A stretch of 64,000 bases of DNA from Reticulitermes speratus (lineage: Eukaryota; Arthropoda; Insecta; Blattodea; Rhinotermitidae), in contig JAJKFL010000013.1 in assembly GCA_021186555.1 (NCBI GenBank), positions 38,243,644 through 38,307,643 of the forward strand, read 5' to 3'. Of the stretch, positions 24,021 to 35,773 are shown in pieces (the first letter of the stretch is position 1; every line of letters begins with the position of its first letter). Under the pieces are notes generated by a model. It did no database searches, was not told the origin of the DNA, and was given only the letters and a program-made list of their open reading frames with translations. Both the position numbers and the translations under genes were made by a program.

Positions 24021-25832
24021 CTTAATGCCCGAGAACAGGCCATTGTACAGCCCGCCTGGCAGCACAATCAAGTAGCCCTCTGGTAAACTTAATGCCCGAG
24101 AACAGACCATTGTACAGCCCGCCTGGCAGCACAATCAAGTAGCCCTCTGGTAAACTTAATGCCCGAGAACAGGCCATTGTAGAGCCCGCCTGGCAGCACA
24201 ATCAAGTAGCCCTCTGGTAAACTTAATGCCCGAGAACAGGCCATTGTACAGCCCGCCTGGCAGCACAATCAAGTAGCCCTCTGGTAAACTTAATGCCCGA
24301 GAACAGGCCATTGTACAGCCCGCCTGGCAGCACAATCAAGTAGCCCTCTGGTAAACTTAATGCCCGAGAACAGGCCATTGTACAGCCCGCCTGGCAGCAC
24401 AATCAAGTAGCCATCTGGTAAACTTAATGCCCGAGAACAGGCCATTGTACAGCCCGCCTAGCAGCACAATCAAGTAGCCCTCTGGTAAACTTAATGCCCG
24501 AGAACAGGCCATTGTACAGCCCGCCTGGCAGCACAATCAAGTAGCCCTCTGGTAAACTTAATGCCCGAGAACAGGCCATTGTACAGCCCGCCTGGCAGCA
24601 CAATCAAGTAGCCCTCTGGTAAACTTAATGCCCGAGAACAGGCCATTGTACAGTCCGCCTGGCAGCACAATCAAGTTGCCCTCTGGTAAACTTAATGCCC
24701 GAGAACAGGCCATTGTACAGCCCGCCTAGCAGCAGAATCAAGTAGCCCTCTGGTAAACTTAATGCCCGAGAACAGGCCATTGTACAGCCCGCCTGGCAGC
24801 ACAATCAAGTAGCCCTCTGGTAAACTTAATGCCCGAGAACAGGCCATTGTACAGTCCGCCTGGCAGCACAATCAAGTTGCCCTCTGGTAAACTTAATGCC
24901 CGAGAACAGGCCATTGTACAGCCCGCCTAGCAGCACAATCAAGTAGCCCTCTGGTAAACTTAATGCCCGAGAACAGGCCATTGTACAGCCCGCCTGGCAG
25001 CACAATCAAGTAGCCCTCTGGTAAACTTAATGCCCGAGAACAGGCCATTGAGACAGCCCGCCTAGCAGCACAATCAAGTAGCCCTCTGGTAAACTTAATG
25101 CCCGAGAACAGGCCATTGTACAGCCCGCCTGGCAGCACAATCAAGTAGCCCTCTGGTAAACTTAATGCCCGAGAACAGGCCATTGTACAGTCCGCCTGGC
25201 AGCACAATCAAGTAGCCCTCTGGTAAACTTAATGCCCGAGAACAGGCCATTGTACAGCCCGCCTAGCAGCACAATCAAGTAGCCCTCTGGTAAACTTAAT
25301 GCCCGAGAACAGGCCATTGTACAGCCCGCCTGGCAGCACAATCAAGTAGCCCTCTGGTAAACTTAATGCCCGAGAACAGGCCATTGTACAGCCCGCCTAG
25401 CAGCAGAATCAAGTAACCCTCTGGTAAACTTAATGCCCGAGAACAGGCCATTGTACAGCCCGCCTAGCAGCACAATCAAGTAGCCCTCTGGTAAACTTAA
25501 TGCCCGAGAACAGGCCATTGTACAGCCGCCTGGCAACACAATCAAGTAGCACTCTGGTAAACTTAATGCCCGAGAACAGGCCATTGTACAGCCCGCCTGG
25601 CAGCACAATCAAGTAGCCCTCTGGTAAACTTAATGCCCGAGAACAGGCCATTGTACAGCCCGCCTGGCAACACAATCAAGTAGCACTCTGGTGAACTTAA
25701 TGCCCGAGAACAGGCCATTGTACAGCCCGCCTGGCAGCACAATCAAGTAGCCCTCTGGTAAACTTAATGCCCGAGAACAGGCCATTGTACAGCCCGCCTG
25801 GCAACACATTCAAGTAGCACTCTGGTAAACTT
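24021..25832. repeat. 67-bp minisatellite, about 27 copies
   Basis: A unit of 67 bp beginning GCCCGAGAACAGG repeats 27 times with few substitutions (for example GCCTGGCAG versus GCCTAGCAG, GTACAGCCC versus GTACAGTCC). One copy is one base short and another one base long. Some variants recur 201 bp (three units) apart, indicating recent block duplication. Because 67 is not a multiple of three, the open frames here shift at every copy and are not genes. It lies inside Pax intron 2. Confidence 0.97.
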
Positions 25833-25961
25833 CTCTTACGTCACAAGTCGTGGATAATTGTGAAGTTTACGTGCGCAAAATTTGTTCCTGTTACTTCTCA
25901 TACTTGCTTTTTGCTCCATGGTATAACTTCTGTGATATTTATTCCTCTGAATAGAAAAATT

Positions 25962-26044
25962 GAGATATATGTGGCATTACATAAATAAGTGATATATGAC
26001 GAGAGATATATGTGGCATTACATAAATAAGTGATATATTGACGA
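25962..26044. repeat. Two-copy 41-bp tandem duplication
   Basis: GAGATATATGTGGCATTAC and the following ATAAATAAGTGATATAT occur twice in tandem, differing by one base. Confidence 0.85.
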
Positions 26045-26049
26045 GAGAA

Positions 26050-26675
26050 ACGTTGGAATAAGATTAAATATTTCAGGCTGAAATTCGTCTAAATAGTTTT
26101 TGGAGTTCTGATTGTTGCAGTATACTTGCATATCTTTGTGCATCTCTTGCCAGCAAAAAAAATATTTAGTATAAGGAATAATATAAGAATGGATCTTAAG
26201 GAGAAAGCATAGGATGATTTGGGACTCTTTGAATACAGCTCAGAATGGAGAAAAATGACGGCTCATATAAACATTCCACAGAATACGGGGAATACCTTGA
26301 CTAGCTGAGCAACTGTTATCTTCTCAAAAATCTCCTCACAATGGAGTTAGTATTTCACCAGAGTACTAAACCTGTAGATGGAAACAGCAACTGTGGAAAT
26401 ACAAATATATTGGATTCATATTTTATTAGGAATTATTTTCCGCCTTAAAAAGTACTAACGGTCTGACGGTATTTTGTGTTCTTACACTGTATAGGATACG
26501 TTTGCTCGGACGTTTCGGAGGAACTTACTGACTCTTTATTCAGTGCTACTGAATTTTGTTCAGGTGAATACTTCATAAGATATAAGAAATTTATCCTATA
26601 CCGTGTAAAAACCCAGCAGACCCTCATTGGAGCTACAGCTGCCGTGAAGACCAGAAAACTTGTATAAGCGTACGT
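26050..26675. other. Intron 2, no recognisable element
   Basis: A 108-codon minus frame (26445-26771) runs into the SINE and has no recognised domain. Confidence 0.4.
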
Positions 26676-26679
26676 CTGA

Positions 26680-26950
26680 GCTACGGGCAGTAAGGCCCAG
26701 GGTTCGAATCCCGGTAGGGGCAAGAGATTCTTCTCTTCTCCCAAAATATCCAGGTCGGCTCTTGGGTCCACCCACTCTCCTATTCAGCAGGTGCCGGGGT
26801 TCTTTCCCGGGCGTAAAGCGGCCGAGGCGTGAAGTTAACCATTCACCTCCATCTAGTGTCGAGGTTAAGAATGAGTGGAGCTATACTTCTACTCCGCCTA
26901 TATGCCTTCATGGCCTGGACAGGGAAATTTACTTTTATTTATTTTTTGGT
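26680..26950 (+). mobile_element. tRNA-derived SINE (family of 8161)
   Basis: The head holds TCTGAGCTACGGGCAGTAAG and a clear B box GGTTCGAATCCCGG. The body has ATTCACCTCCATCTAGTGTC and ATGAGTGGAGCTATACTTC. The end is GGCCTGGACAGGGAAATTT, followed by a TTTATTTATTTTTT tail. I could not fix the target duplication. Confidence 0.82.
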
Positions 26951-27119
26951 CATTTGATTTCCATACAGCACCAATGAACGAACATCTGGGCCGGCCATAT
27001 TTTTTTGGGGGAGGGAGAAGGACCCCGCAGCAGAAGCTACGGAAGCACAGCAGCCTTAAGGCTTGTTGTACAACCCTGTGATGAAGATGAAGAGAAAGAT
27101 TATCATTTTTTTTTAATTT

Positions 27120-27320
27120 TTCCAAGTAATGGAGAAACGGTGGTATGAAACTGACAAGGGAAAACCGAAGTACTCGGGGGAAAAACCTGTCCCAGTGTCA
27201 CTTTGTCCACCATAAATTCCACATGGAATGAGCCGGGATCGAACCCGGGCCTCCCACCAACCTGAGCCATGGCACGGCCAGGTCGGCCATATTACTGCCG
27301 CCGTGACAAGGATAAAATAA
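27120..27320 (-). mobile_element. tRNA-derived SINE, fourth family
   Basis: Read on the minus strand, a head with GGCCGTGCCATGGCTCAGG is followed by a strong B box, GGGTTCGATCCCGG. The body contains TGTGGAATTTATGGTGGAC and the end contains CTTGTCAGTTTCATACCACC. It is different in sequence from the other SINE families here. Confidence 0.65.
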
Positions 27321-27359
27321 ACAGACAGACACACAAACAAGAAACACTTTTTCACTGCC

Positions 27360-28074
27360 GTCTTGGTTACTTACAGCAGATATGTTTGTGTTTCTTACTT
27401 GTAAGACACTACCTGAAATGATTTAGGTATACAAATATATTGATTTCATGAAAGCTAGTATTAAATTGCGAAACACTGAAAGAGTGCTTACCGGCTTCAC
27501 TACATGGGAGGTCTCGTTGAAAATAGGGGACTCCCCTTACGTCACGTTGCCTATTCTCTATATGACGTACCTTCGGACATTACTTAAAGACAAAATCTAC
27601 CGACTTTTTCTCAAGACTTTGTGCTTTCGGGGAAATGATAACTGTTGTGTCTTCTTATCAAGAGAAGTGATAGGAAACTGTAGCATTCAGCTTACAACGC
27701 ACATTTTAGTAGGTGTATATAAGGTCTGGACTACCATAAAATAAATTATTATATGATTAAAGAAGATAAGATTGTAGTTGAAAATGCTTGCTAAGTTCCA
27801 ATACAGAAGCTTTATGTATTCATGCCCTATTAAATAAGCTTGAATATTAAAATACAAAAGGTCCTTATAATTTGGCCTGTTTTATGTGGGCGTGCGCAAT
27901 TGTTTACGCTCCTTGAGAAGAATGTTGGTAGAAGGTGTTCTGTAAAAAGCGCTGTTTAGAATTTTTTGACTCAGTAAATAGAAGGCTATAAAAATTATAA
28001 AATGCTGGAGTGTCATAAACTGTACTCTTCATTTGGTGTCTTATGGTTTATCAAATAGAGGATGATGAAGTGTT
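27360..28074. other. Intron 2, no recognisable element
   Basis: A 98-codon plus frame at 27448-27744 lacks any recognisable motif. The rest is AT-rich. Confidence 0.4.
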
Positions 28075-28081
28075 TGGTACA

Positions 28082-30129
28082 TTCATTCATTCTGTAGTCT
28101 GTCTTACGACAGGTCCGTAGCCTCTTCCAAAGCGAGTTCTCCACAGGGTGCGATCTAGTGCTTCCTCTTTCAATTTCCAGTATCGCTTCTTTTCCTTAAG
28201 GTCATCCAGTAGCTGCTTACGTCTTCTCCCTCGTCGTCCCGTCATTTCTATCCTTCCTTCTAACTTTCCTTCAATCACGTGTTTCAGAAGGCAGTTTCTA
28301 CGCAAGATGTGACCAATCCAGTTAGCCTTTCTTCTTTTTATTGTATGTAGGATATTCCTCTCCTCCTTGACTCTGTGTAATACTTCTTCATTTCTCACAC
28401 GATCGGTCCAACTGATCTTCTCCATTCTTCTCCAGCACCACATTTCAAAACTTTCCAGATACTTCTGATCTGCTTTCCGAAGTGTCCACGTTTCAGCACC
28501 ATACAAAGCTATGCTCCAAATGTAGCACTTTACTAGTTTCTTCCTTAAATTTAATTCCAGTTTGCTGGTGAAAAGATTTTTCTTCTTGTTGAATGCTGCT
28601 TTTGCCATGGCAATTCTGGATTTAATTTCACGTGTACACCTTGCATCACTTGTTATCATGCTACCCAAATAATTGAAATATTCCACATTCTCCAATTGTT
28701 TTTGATCTATCATAATTTTCATTGGGGATGGTTGCCTTGAGATTTTCATTACTTTAGTTTTTCCCACATTCATTTCCATTCCATAGCGTCTTCCAATTTC
28801 AATTAGTCTATCAATCATGCCCTGTAGCACCATTTCTTCCCTAGCCAGTAGCACAAGGTCATCTGCATATTTCACAGTGCGAATTACTTGTCCTCCTATT
28901 TTGAAGTCTCCAAACCCTTCAAGAGCTTCCTTGGTAAGGTATTCGCTGTATAAGTTGAACAGAATCGGTGACAAGCAGCAACCTTGTCTAACTCCTCTTC
29001 CAATCTTCACACTTCTCGTCTCCCCTTGGTCCAGTCGTATTTTGACACTCTGTTCCATGTACAATTTGCTGATCAATCTTCTTTCGCGCCAGTCTATCCC
29101 AATTCCTTTTAGGATTTGCATTAATTTGGTCCAGTTGACACGGTCAAATGCCTTCTGCCAGTCTATGAAGCAAGCACACAATTCCTCATCTATGACCAAA
29201 GTTCGTTCTGATATTATTCTCAGCATCCCAATTGCATCCCTAGTTCCTTTTCCTCTTCTAAATCCAAACTGATCTTCTCCAAGTGCATCTTCAATTTTCC
29301 TCTCAATCCTTCTTTTAAGTATCCTCGCTACTATCTTTGCTGCATGAGCGATGATGCTGATTGTGCGATGGTCGCTGCATTTTGTAGCTTTGGGCTTCTT
29401 CTTTAAGGCAATCATTGTAACTTCAATAAAATCTCTGGGCCATTCTCCAGTTACATACATGCTGTTGATCATCTGTGTCATTAGCCTTAGACCACCTTCT
29501 CCCAACAATTTGAGTACATCCCCAGGTACATCATCATCTCCTGTAGCCTTCTTATCCCTCATCTCCTTGATAGCTTTTTCCACTTCACTTTGCAAAATAT
29601 GAGGGCCTCTCTCATCTTCATCTACTTCATCTTCAGGTTCGACGTCTAGATGTTCTGGTCGATTAGCTCGATCGTAGAGCTCTGTGATATAATTCTCCCA
29701 AATTTGCAGTACTCTTCTCTGATTTATTATTATATTGCCTTGAGAGTCTTCGATGCCAATGTTTTGAATCCATGGTTTTCTTTCCAACCTAGTTCCTTTG
29801 TCTTCATGTACATTAAATCATAACGTCCTATTCTTTGAAATTCTATGATCTCGTCGCATATGCTCTCCAGATATTCCTTCTTGGCGTTGTCCGTGGCTCT
29901 TTTCAACTCATTCCTCAGTCTTCTGTAGTTCTTCCGACCTTCTTCATTGTTGATATTCTTCCATTTCCTTCGTTCATCCATTTTACTGATCATCTCCTGT
30001 GTAATCCATGGCTTTCTTGCTCTCCTCTCGACTTTTCCAACCAAACCACTCATAGTATCTAACACACATTTCTTGATATTGTTCCACTGCACTTCCACAT
30101 TCCCACTTTCACATTTGATTGCACCAAGC
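28082..30129 (-). mobile_element. 5'-truncated non-LTR retrotransposon (LINE)
   Basis: A 2.05 kb copy lies on the minus strand, flanked by TGGTACA at 28075-28081 and 30130-30136. The 5' part (about 29790-30129) encodes the linker before the reverse transcriptase (WNNIKKCVLDTMSGLVGKVE and RKPWITQEMISKMDERRKW) in a different frame. A single frameshift near 29780-29800 separates it from the RT frame. The endonuclease domain is missing. The 3' end comes directly after the stop as an ATGAATGAAT tail. Few mutations suggest a young insertion. The sequence of the 3' 320 bp recurs at 30235 and in part at 62100. Confidence 0.92.
28087..29787 (-). CDS. LINE reverse transcriptase, partial
   Basis: This 566-codon frame encodes the reverse transcriptase that copies the LINE's own RNA at a nicked target. 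Motifs are in the expected order: CSDHRTISII (about 137-146), DQFGFRRGKGTRDAI (172-186), the first catalytic Asp in FIDWQKAFD (207-215), RQGCCLSPILFN (267-278), the catalytic YADD (307-310), GKTKVMKIS (342-350) and FNYLG (371-375). A basic C-terminal tail (WIGHILRRN, GRRGRRRKQ) follows. The chosen start is just the first Met after a frameshift; the original protein began far upstream with an endonuclease that is lost. The frame has no internal stop, but the copy cannot be autonomous. It sits antisense to nothing; it lies on the same strand as the Pax gene, inside intron 2. Confidence 0.93.
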   Translation of the reverse strand: MERKPWIQNIGIEDSQGNIIINQRRVLQIWENYITELYDRANRPEHLDVEPEDEVDEDERGPHILQSEVEKAIKEMRDKKATGDDDVPGDVLKLLGEGGLRLMTQMINSMYVTGEWPRDFIEVTMIALKKKPKATKCSDHRTISIIAHAAKIVARILKRRIERKIEDALGEDQFGFRRGKGTRDAIGMLRIISERTLVIDEELCACFIDWQKAFDRVNWTKLMQILKGIGIDWRERRLISKLYMEQSVKIRLDQGETRSVKIGRGVRQGCCLSPILFNLYSEYLTKEALEGFGDFKIGGQVIRTVKYADDLVLLAREEMVLQGMIDRLIEIGRRYGMEMNVGKTKVMKISRQPSPMKIMIDQKQLENVEYFNYLGSMITSDARCTREIKSRIAMAKAAFNKKKNLFTSKLELNLRKKLVKCYIWSIALYGAETWTLRKADQKYLESFEMWCWRRMEKISWTDRVRNEEVLHRVKEERNILHTIKRRKANWIGHILRRNCLLKHVIEGKLEGRIEMTGRRGRRRKQLLDDLKEKKRYWKLKEEALDRTLWRTRFGRGYGPVVRQTTE

Positions 30130-30234
30130 TGGTACACGTAACAAAAAATGTGGAAAATGGTTATAAATGTAATTTTAAGGAATATATTAAACTGATGTGC
30201 AGACACTGCCTGGAGCAGATATTGACTCTGACCA

Positions 30235-30564
30235 CAGTTGGACCGATCGTGTGAGAAATGAAGAAGTATTACACAGAGTCAAGGAGGAGAGGAATATCCT
30301 ACATACAATAAAAAGAAGAAAGGCTAACTGGATTGGTCACATCTTGCGTAGAAACTGCCTTCTGAAACACGTGATTGAAGGAAAGTTAGAAGGAAGGATA
30401 GAAATGACGGGACGACGAGGGAGAAGACGTAAGCAGCTACTGGATGACCTTAAGGAAAAGAAAAGATACTGGAAATTGAAAGAGGAAGCACTAGATCGCA
30501 CCCTGTGGAGAACTCGCTTTGGAAGAGGCTACGGACCTGTCGTAAGACAGACTACAGAATGAAT
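30235..30564 (+). mobile_element. LINE 3' fragment, head-to-head with the copy at 28082
   Basis: The last 107 codons of the same LINE family (from WTDRVRNEEVLHRV to VVRQTTE) lie here on the plus strand. The coding sequence appears nearly identical to the minus copy. The 3' end is interrupted at TACAGAATGAAT by the large hairpin element. The flanking GATATTGACTCT (about 30219-30230) and GATATTAAACTCT (after 31328) may be its own imperfect target duplication, separated by the later insertion. Confidence 0.88.
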
Positions 30565-31316
30565 TAAATTAAGTTGCAGACCAACTGATGCACACTAAAA
30601 CCACTTTTTATGTAGCTTTATTATTAAAATTGTTAAAATTGTACCCCTACACGTGTTTCGATCCTAGGATCATCGTCAGAGGGTTTTTTGCTAAAAGCTA
30701 CAGTCACTTCAAACACATGATTTTAAATATTCTATCGGCACTTTAAAACTTATATATTATAAGTTAAAATCTTGTAAAAAGACTCGTTAAAAGTTGTAAA
30801 ATTGTAAAAGTACTGTAGATAGTAGATTGCGGAAGTGCTGGCGTGTGGGATCGTGGTATTAAAGGCATGTGATATGTTTTTGTGGGGAACGAAGTGTACT
30901 GCCTGTTGTACGGTGAAGAGTACTATGGTACCGTACAACAGGCAGTACACTTCGTTCCCCACAAAAACATATCACATGCCTTTAATACCACGATCCCACA
31001 CGCCAGCACTTCCGCATTCTACTATCTACAGTACTTTTACAATTTTACAACTTTTAACGAGTCTTTTTACAAGATTTTAACTTGTAATATATAAGTTTTA
31101 AAGTGCCGATAGAATATTTAAAATCATGTGTTTGAAGTGACTGTAGCTTTTAGCAAAAAACCCTCTGACGATGATCCTAGGACCGAAACACGTGTAGGGG
31201 TACAATTTTAACAATTTTAATAATAAAGCTACATAAAAAGTGGTTTTAGTGTGCATCAGTTGGTCTGCAACTTAATTTAATATGACGAAGATGCACGGTG
31301 TCAACTGTGTGAAATT
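30565..31316. mobile_element. Large hairpin element, 719-bp near-perfect palindrome
   Basis: Arms of about 350 bp (30563-30912 and 30930-31281) are inverted around a 17-base centre. Each arm carries the box, read outward from the centre: CTGACGATGATCC, then GGATC (left) or GGACC (right), and GAAACACGTG. AATAATAAAG follows. A right-only extension of about 35 bp contains AAGATGCACGGTG, as in the element at 2220. TACAGAATGAAT duplicates at 30553-30564 and 31317-31328. It inserted into the 3' end of a LINE fragment. Confidence 0.92.
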
Positions 31317-31329
31317 TACAGAATGAATG

Positions 31330-34300
31330 ATATTAAACTCTATCTTCAAGACATAAATTGTAAAATTCTGAGCTGGATTCAATCTGTTCATGACAAAGAC
31401 TAACACGTTTGCTTTATTAATAATGTTGAATAAGTTTAAGTAATTTTTTGAGGCGCATGAATAATTACGCACTTTTTATAGGAAAGCTTCTGTTCCGTAC
31501 GGTAAATTTAATGTTTACGACAATTGAGCATGTGGAAGATCTAGGCATAGATGGGAGGAAAGTATTCAGCTTTTGTACTAAGACTGCGTAGGTCTACAAT
31601 AAATTATTTAATGTACACTGTACCATCCCGGCAGGACATTTGACTATGGAGATTCACCATTATATCAAAATGACTGACGTCTGTGATAAATATTGGCCAA
31701 TTATCGTAATGTAAGAAGTGTATTCTGTTCCGAGGTCAGGACCATTTCATTATCTCGACGACATATTTCTTCTTGTCACCTCAGTGCAAGGTACAATGGA
31801 GCAGTCACATGTATAGAAGTAACTGATATTACATTTTATAACATGATCGTTGACAAATTTATTTTCCGTTTTAAGTACAAGTAAACATCTGTTGAAATTT
31901 AATTTGAAACACGTATTTTGTAATATATTTGTACATAGCCATAAATCGGCTTCGACTTCAATAGGACTCACTGGAAATAATTTGATGGTCACATTAATTT
32001 TCTTTTTGAGTCAACAAAATGAGTTTTGTTGTGCCACTTATTCACGTTCAGAAAAGACAAATGACTGTGCCTTTTTGTGTCAGTACACTCCCTGAAGAAA
32101 TTATTGTGTTAAGTCCAAGGTCTAACTATGAAGAGGGATGTATTACTTAACATACTTGCTATGGTAGTTACAAGAAATGAGTAGGTGATTATAATCTTTG
32201 AGAAATGACTAACGAAGAAGACAAACACAAACAATATCGCATCACAATGCTTTGAAAGCTGTTGAATGTATGTGCCAATACTTTCAAGAGAAGTGACGTT
32301 CTGTACAGGATCTAAAGACTGAGTCCGTGTTACCCGGTTTGGTAGGGAAGTGGTAGACAATAAACTGAATTCTTTCTTTGCCTAGAATACCCCGTAGAGA
32401 GACATTCGTTTGTCTTGTTGCTACGTCACAATAAAATAGTTTGTAACAAAAACTGGCATACATAAGATTACACAATGTAACATTTTTTTGTTGGTAACAA
32501 ACATTGCCAACTAATGCTTAAGAAGGCTATAAAATGTTCAACAGTTTGCTTGGTTGCCTTCGAAACAAAAATAGGAAATAACTGACACCATTCTGAGACG
32601 CACATAACACTCGTTATTTAATTGGGATATAAGTCGATGGAAATATTTTTGTTGCGGGACAAACGCAATAACAGGAGAAGTCAATCTGTTGGCAGCACTG
32701 AGAAAGATAGATGCTAAAAAGAGAATAAGAACCTTCTCTCATTTGCACCTAATTGGCTTTGGTTGTCATTTTAAATACCTATAAAAACGTACTGTGACAA
32801 GTAGCTACGTGTTTCACACCATTGTAGTACAATTGAAGGGTGACAGTTTTCGAAAGACCTTCTCTGACTTATTGATGTATTAACATATTAATAATATGTT
32901 TGAGATATTTAATGGATATAACAGTGTTTGTGGTGCCTATTATTTCCCCGATGATGAAGGTTTAACGGTAGAAACATGAGGAGATTTTTTTTTTAATATG
33001 ATTTTTTGGTTATACTGCGATGGTGTGAAGTGAACACTTATAAGCCTAATGCAAGGTATAGAATTCTTGACTTTTAAAATTTTGACATGGCATCTCCACT
33101 GATAATTATCTAAAGAAGACGAATAATCTGTCATTCGACAATTGTGGTCACAAGGCAAGCTGGTGAGGTTTAAGTATTCTAATATCGAAATAAGTAATAA
33201 ATCGAAATTTCGACAGAAATTGAAGCCTTCTCTTCCATAGTAATTTACGCTTAGGGCATATTATTTACCATTTTAAATAAACTTAACTGTATCTGTAAAT
33301 TCATCGAGTGAATCTCGCACCAGGTTTTGATTATGACTGTCCAGACACTTTATGAGCGTCAATCAGAATTTCGGGTGAGGTGTCAGAAATAAGAAGGCTG
33401 TTAGTTTTGCAGTTTTGTGTCTTTGGTGACCACAAGGTAAATTGTCTGAGATAAAGGTTCAAGTGTCCTCTTCTGAATTTTGTTAATTCCGTGACAATGC
33501 AGTACATTTAACCAACTTCATGGAGCAGTGTCCTCCTTGCTAAGGTGACTTGCGAGTTAGATTCGCTTTTCCTCATGCTTAAATGGACGTCTTCTCAAAC
33601 TTGAATTTGAAATCAGATGAGGTCCATGCGAGATTTAGTTATCCAAAAACACTTTAAGAAAAGTCCCGCACGTACAAAATTGTCCATATGTGGTCTAGTG
33701 GAACTCGTATCGGGTTTCAATGGATTAGAGAATAAGACAGACGATATATTCGATGTAACTTCGCGTAACAATTTTTGCCGTGGAAAAGCAATGATTATTA
33801 CGTATGCTGAGTTTGTGTCTATTCTTGCCTTAGTTATCCAGCATGCAAAGCGTACGCGCTGTATTATATTGTCATGTAGCCTGTCCGTCTCTACCATATT
33901 TTTTCATATTTTCTCATGAACGGCAAGATTTTCGGGGGAAAAAATTGAACATGAATGTTTGTTTTGATTTTCTCTACAAATTTTGTCTGAAATGTTTCTT
34001 ATTTCAAGAAATATTCAGTAGAGTATTATCATAAACTTACATAGGTCTTCATGTAAAGTACCCGTTATTCTTGTCAGATTTTACGTGGTAATCCAACTTT
34101 AATTTTCTCTACATATTTTCTTCAATATTAAATTTCATGTAAATTCGTCCCGTGGGAGCCGAGTTGTTCCATGCCGACATACAGACCGACGGACAGACAT
34201 GATGAAGCTAATAGTCGCTTTTCGCAATTTTGCTAACGCGCCTAAAATCTCAGGTTTTGGAATTCAGTTTTGAAAATTATTGAGTTGAGAAATAATTTTG

Positions 34301-34540
34301 AACATCAAGCTCTTTATTCTGTAACAAATTTTTAATGTCACCACAGCTTCAGGTGACAGAGTCATCAGATTGTTACTAAGGAAAGTAATCATTCAATGAC
34401 CTGAATTACCGACTAACCGACCGACTGACCGATTTATTGTTATCACCTATTTTTTACAACTACAACATTTTTCAACGAAAAAAGTTCGCTTTGAAATCCT
34501 TCCTCGATTCTGAAAAATCCAGTCCGTATCAGTTTCTATA
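31330..34540. other. Intron 2, long stretch without recognisable elements
   Basis: AT-rich non-coding DNA. A weak hairpin-box-like stretch is near 32946 (CCGATGATGAAGG, then GAAACATGAGG). The 94-100-codon frames overlapping at 33613-33919 on opposite strands have no domain. Confidence 0.45.
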
Positions 34541-34559
34541 AATAAATAAATAAATAAAT

Positions 34560-34930
34560 GCTTGGAATAAAGTCGTCCGTCAGAAACTAATAAGTTGGTC
34601 ACTTTCTCAAGAAATCTGATGCATTTTATAGATCCCGAACTTTCATTACCGTGTCAAAAAAAAAACCTACAAATTTTCCTGTTCTGACACACATGAACCA
34701 AGTCTCCGTCTTCCCGCCTTATTCTTTTAAGGTCCATTTTAATATTATCCTCCCATCTACCCGTAAGTTTACCAAGTTGTCTCATTTACGTTTCCTCAGC
34801 AAAATCTTGTTTCGCCCTTTTCCTTTTCGCCATACGTGCACATGCACTGTATATTAATCCATTGTTGATTGATTAACCAGACTAATATTTGGCGAGGAAT
34901 TCAAACATGAACTTGCTCACTCTGAAAATT
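34560..34930 (-). pseudogene. LINE relic, antisense 3' coding fragment
   Basis: The order of motifs matches the sense LINE at 49985 read on the minus strand: ATTTTATAGATCCCGAAC, then TTACCGTG, AACCAAGTC, and CCATTTTAATATTATCCTCC (E-D-N-I-K-M in translation). An (AATA)n run precedes it at 34535-34560. Many indels destroy the frame. Confidence 0.6.
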
Positions 34931-34934
34931 TCTC

Positions 34935-35760
34935 CAGCATCATGTTATTTCCTCCCTCTTTGGCCCAATATCTTTCTCAGCACCATATTCTCGAACTTCG
35001 TCAGCCTGTACTAGACAGACTAATTTTCACATCCTTATAAAACAAAAGGCAAAATTACTAGTGCCGTAATTAAGATAAATTTAATATTATTATCAGAGAA
35101 TATCCTAGTGCTGTCTGGTAACAGATTATCACCCTCCCAGATATTATGTTTTCATTTCTAATGTTCCTATTACATGGCTCGCCAGCTCTAACCTAATTAT
35201 TTTGATTTCCTTTAACTTATAAGTTACGAAATATGAACCCAAATTTTTATAGGCCTAATGTAGATTTTTTATTCTTGTGTTTATTCAAAATTATTTTACT
35301 TTAACATGTAGGCCAAAATGTCACAACAGTTAAATATAAATCAAAAATACATTCAAGTAGGCGCACTGTTTTGAGTGAGGGCTATTCCGGTACAAATCAA
35401 AGTTTGCCTTCCTATCACACAAATTTGTTGTTCTACATAAGTATACAATCGTATTTTTGTTTTTGTTTTACTTTATTTTTGTGAAGATCCATTTCAGTAC
35501 CGGTAGAGACCCCATAATTACAGTTTAAACGTGTCAGATATCCCTGACAATTTCTTATTGTGGCCATGTTTGTAATTTTTTATTTTCAATCATTATTTCT
35601 TGATAAAATCTGGACAAGTCTACGATATGCCCTTACACATTTCACACAAACAGCTTTAATTTTTTATTAGTGTTTGCCATTAAACCCAAAGGTAAAGAAC
35701 ATTTCCTCATATCCGCAACATTAATAAAGTCTTATATTTTTTCGAGATATACTGCCGTGT
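34935..35760. other. Intron 2, no recognisable element
   Basis: AT-rich non-coding DNA with no gene or repeat I can name. Confidence 0.5.
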
Positions 35761-35773
35761 ATGATTTTGGAAC

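Noticed and set aside
24893-25675. Frames of 81-104 codons with repeated GLYNGLFSGIKFTRGLLD
   Set aside because: Translation of the 67-bp minisatellite; the frame changes with each unit.
24021-25832. CRISPR-like array of regular repeats
   Set aside because: The whole 67-bp unit is conserved, with no unique spacers, and the genome is an animal's.
28817-29272. 151-codon plus-strand frame opposite the LINE
   Set aside because: It is the antisense shadow of the reverse-transcriptase frame.
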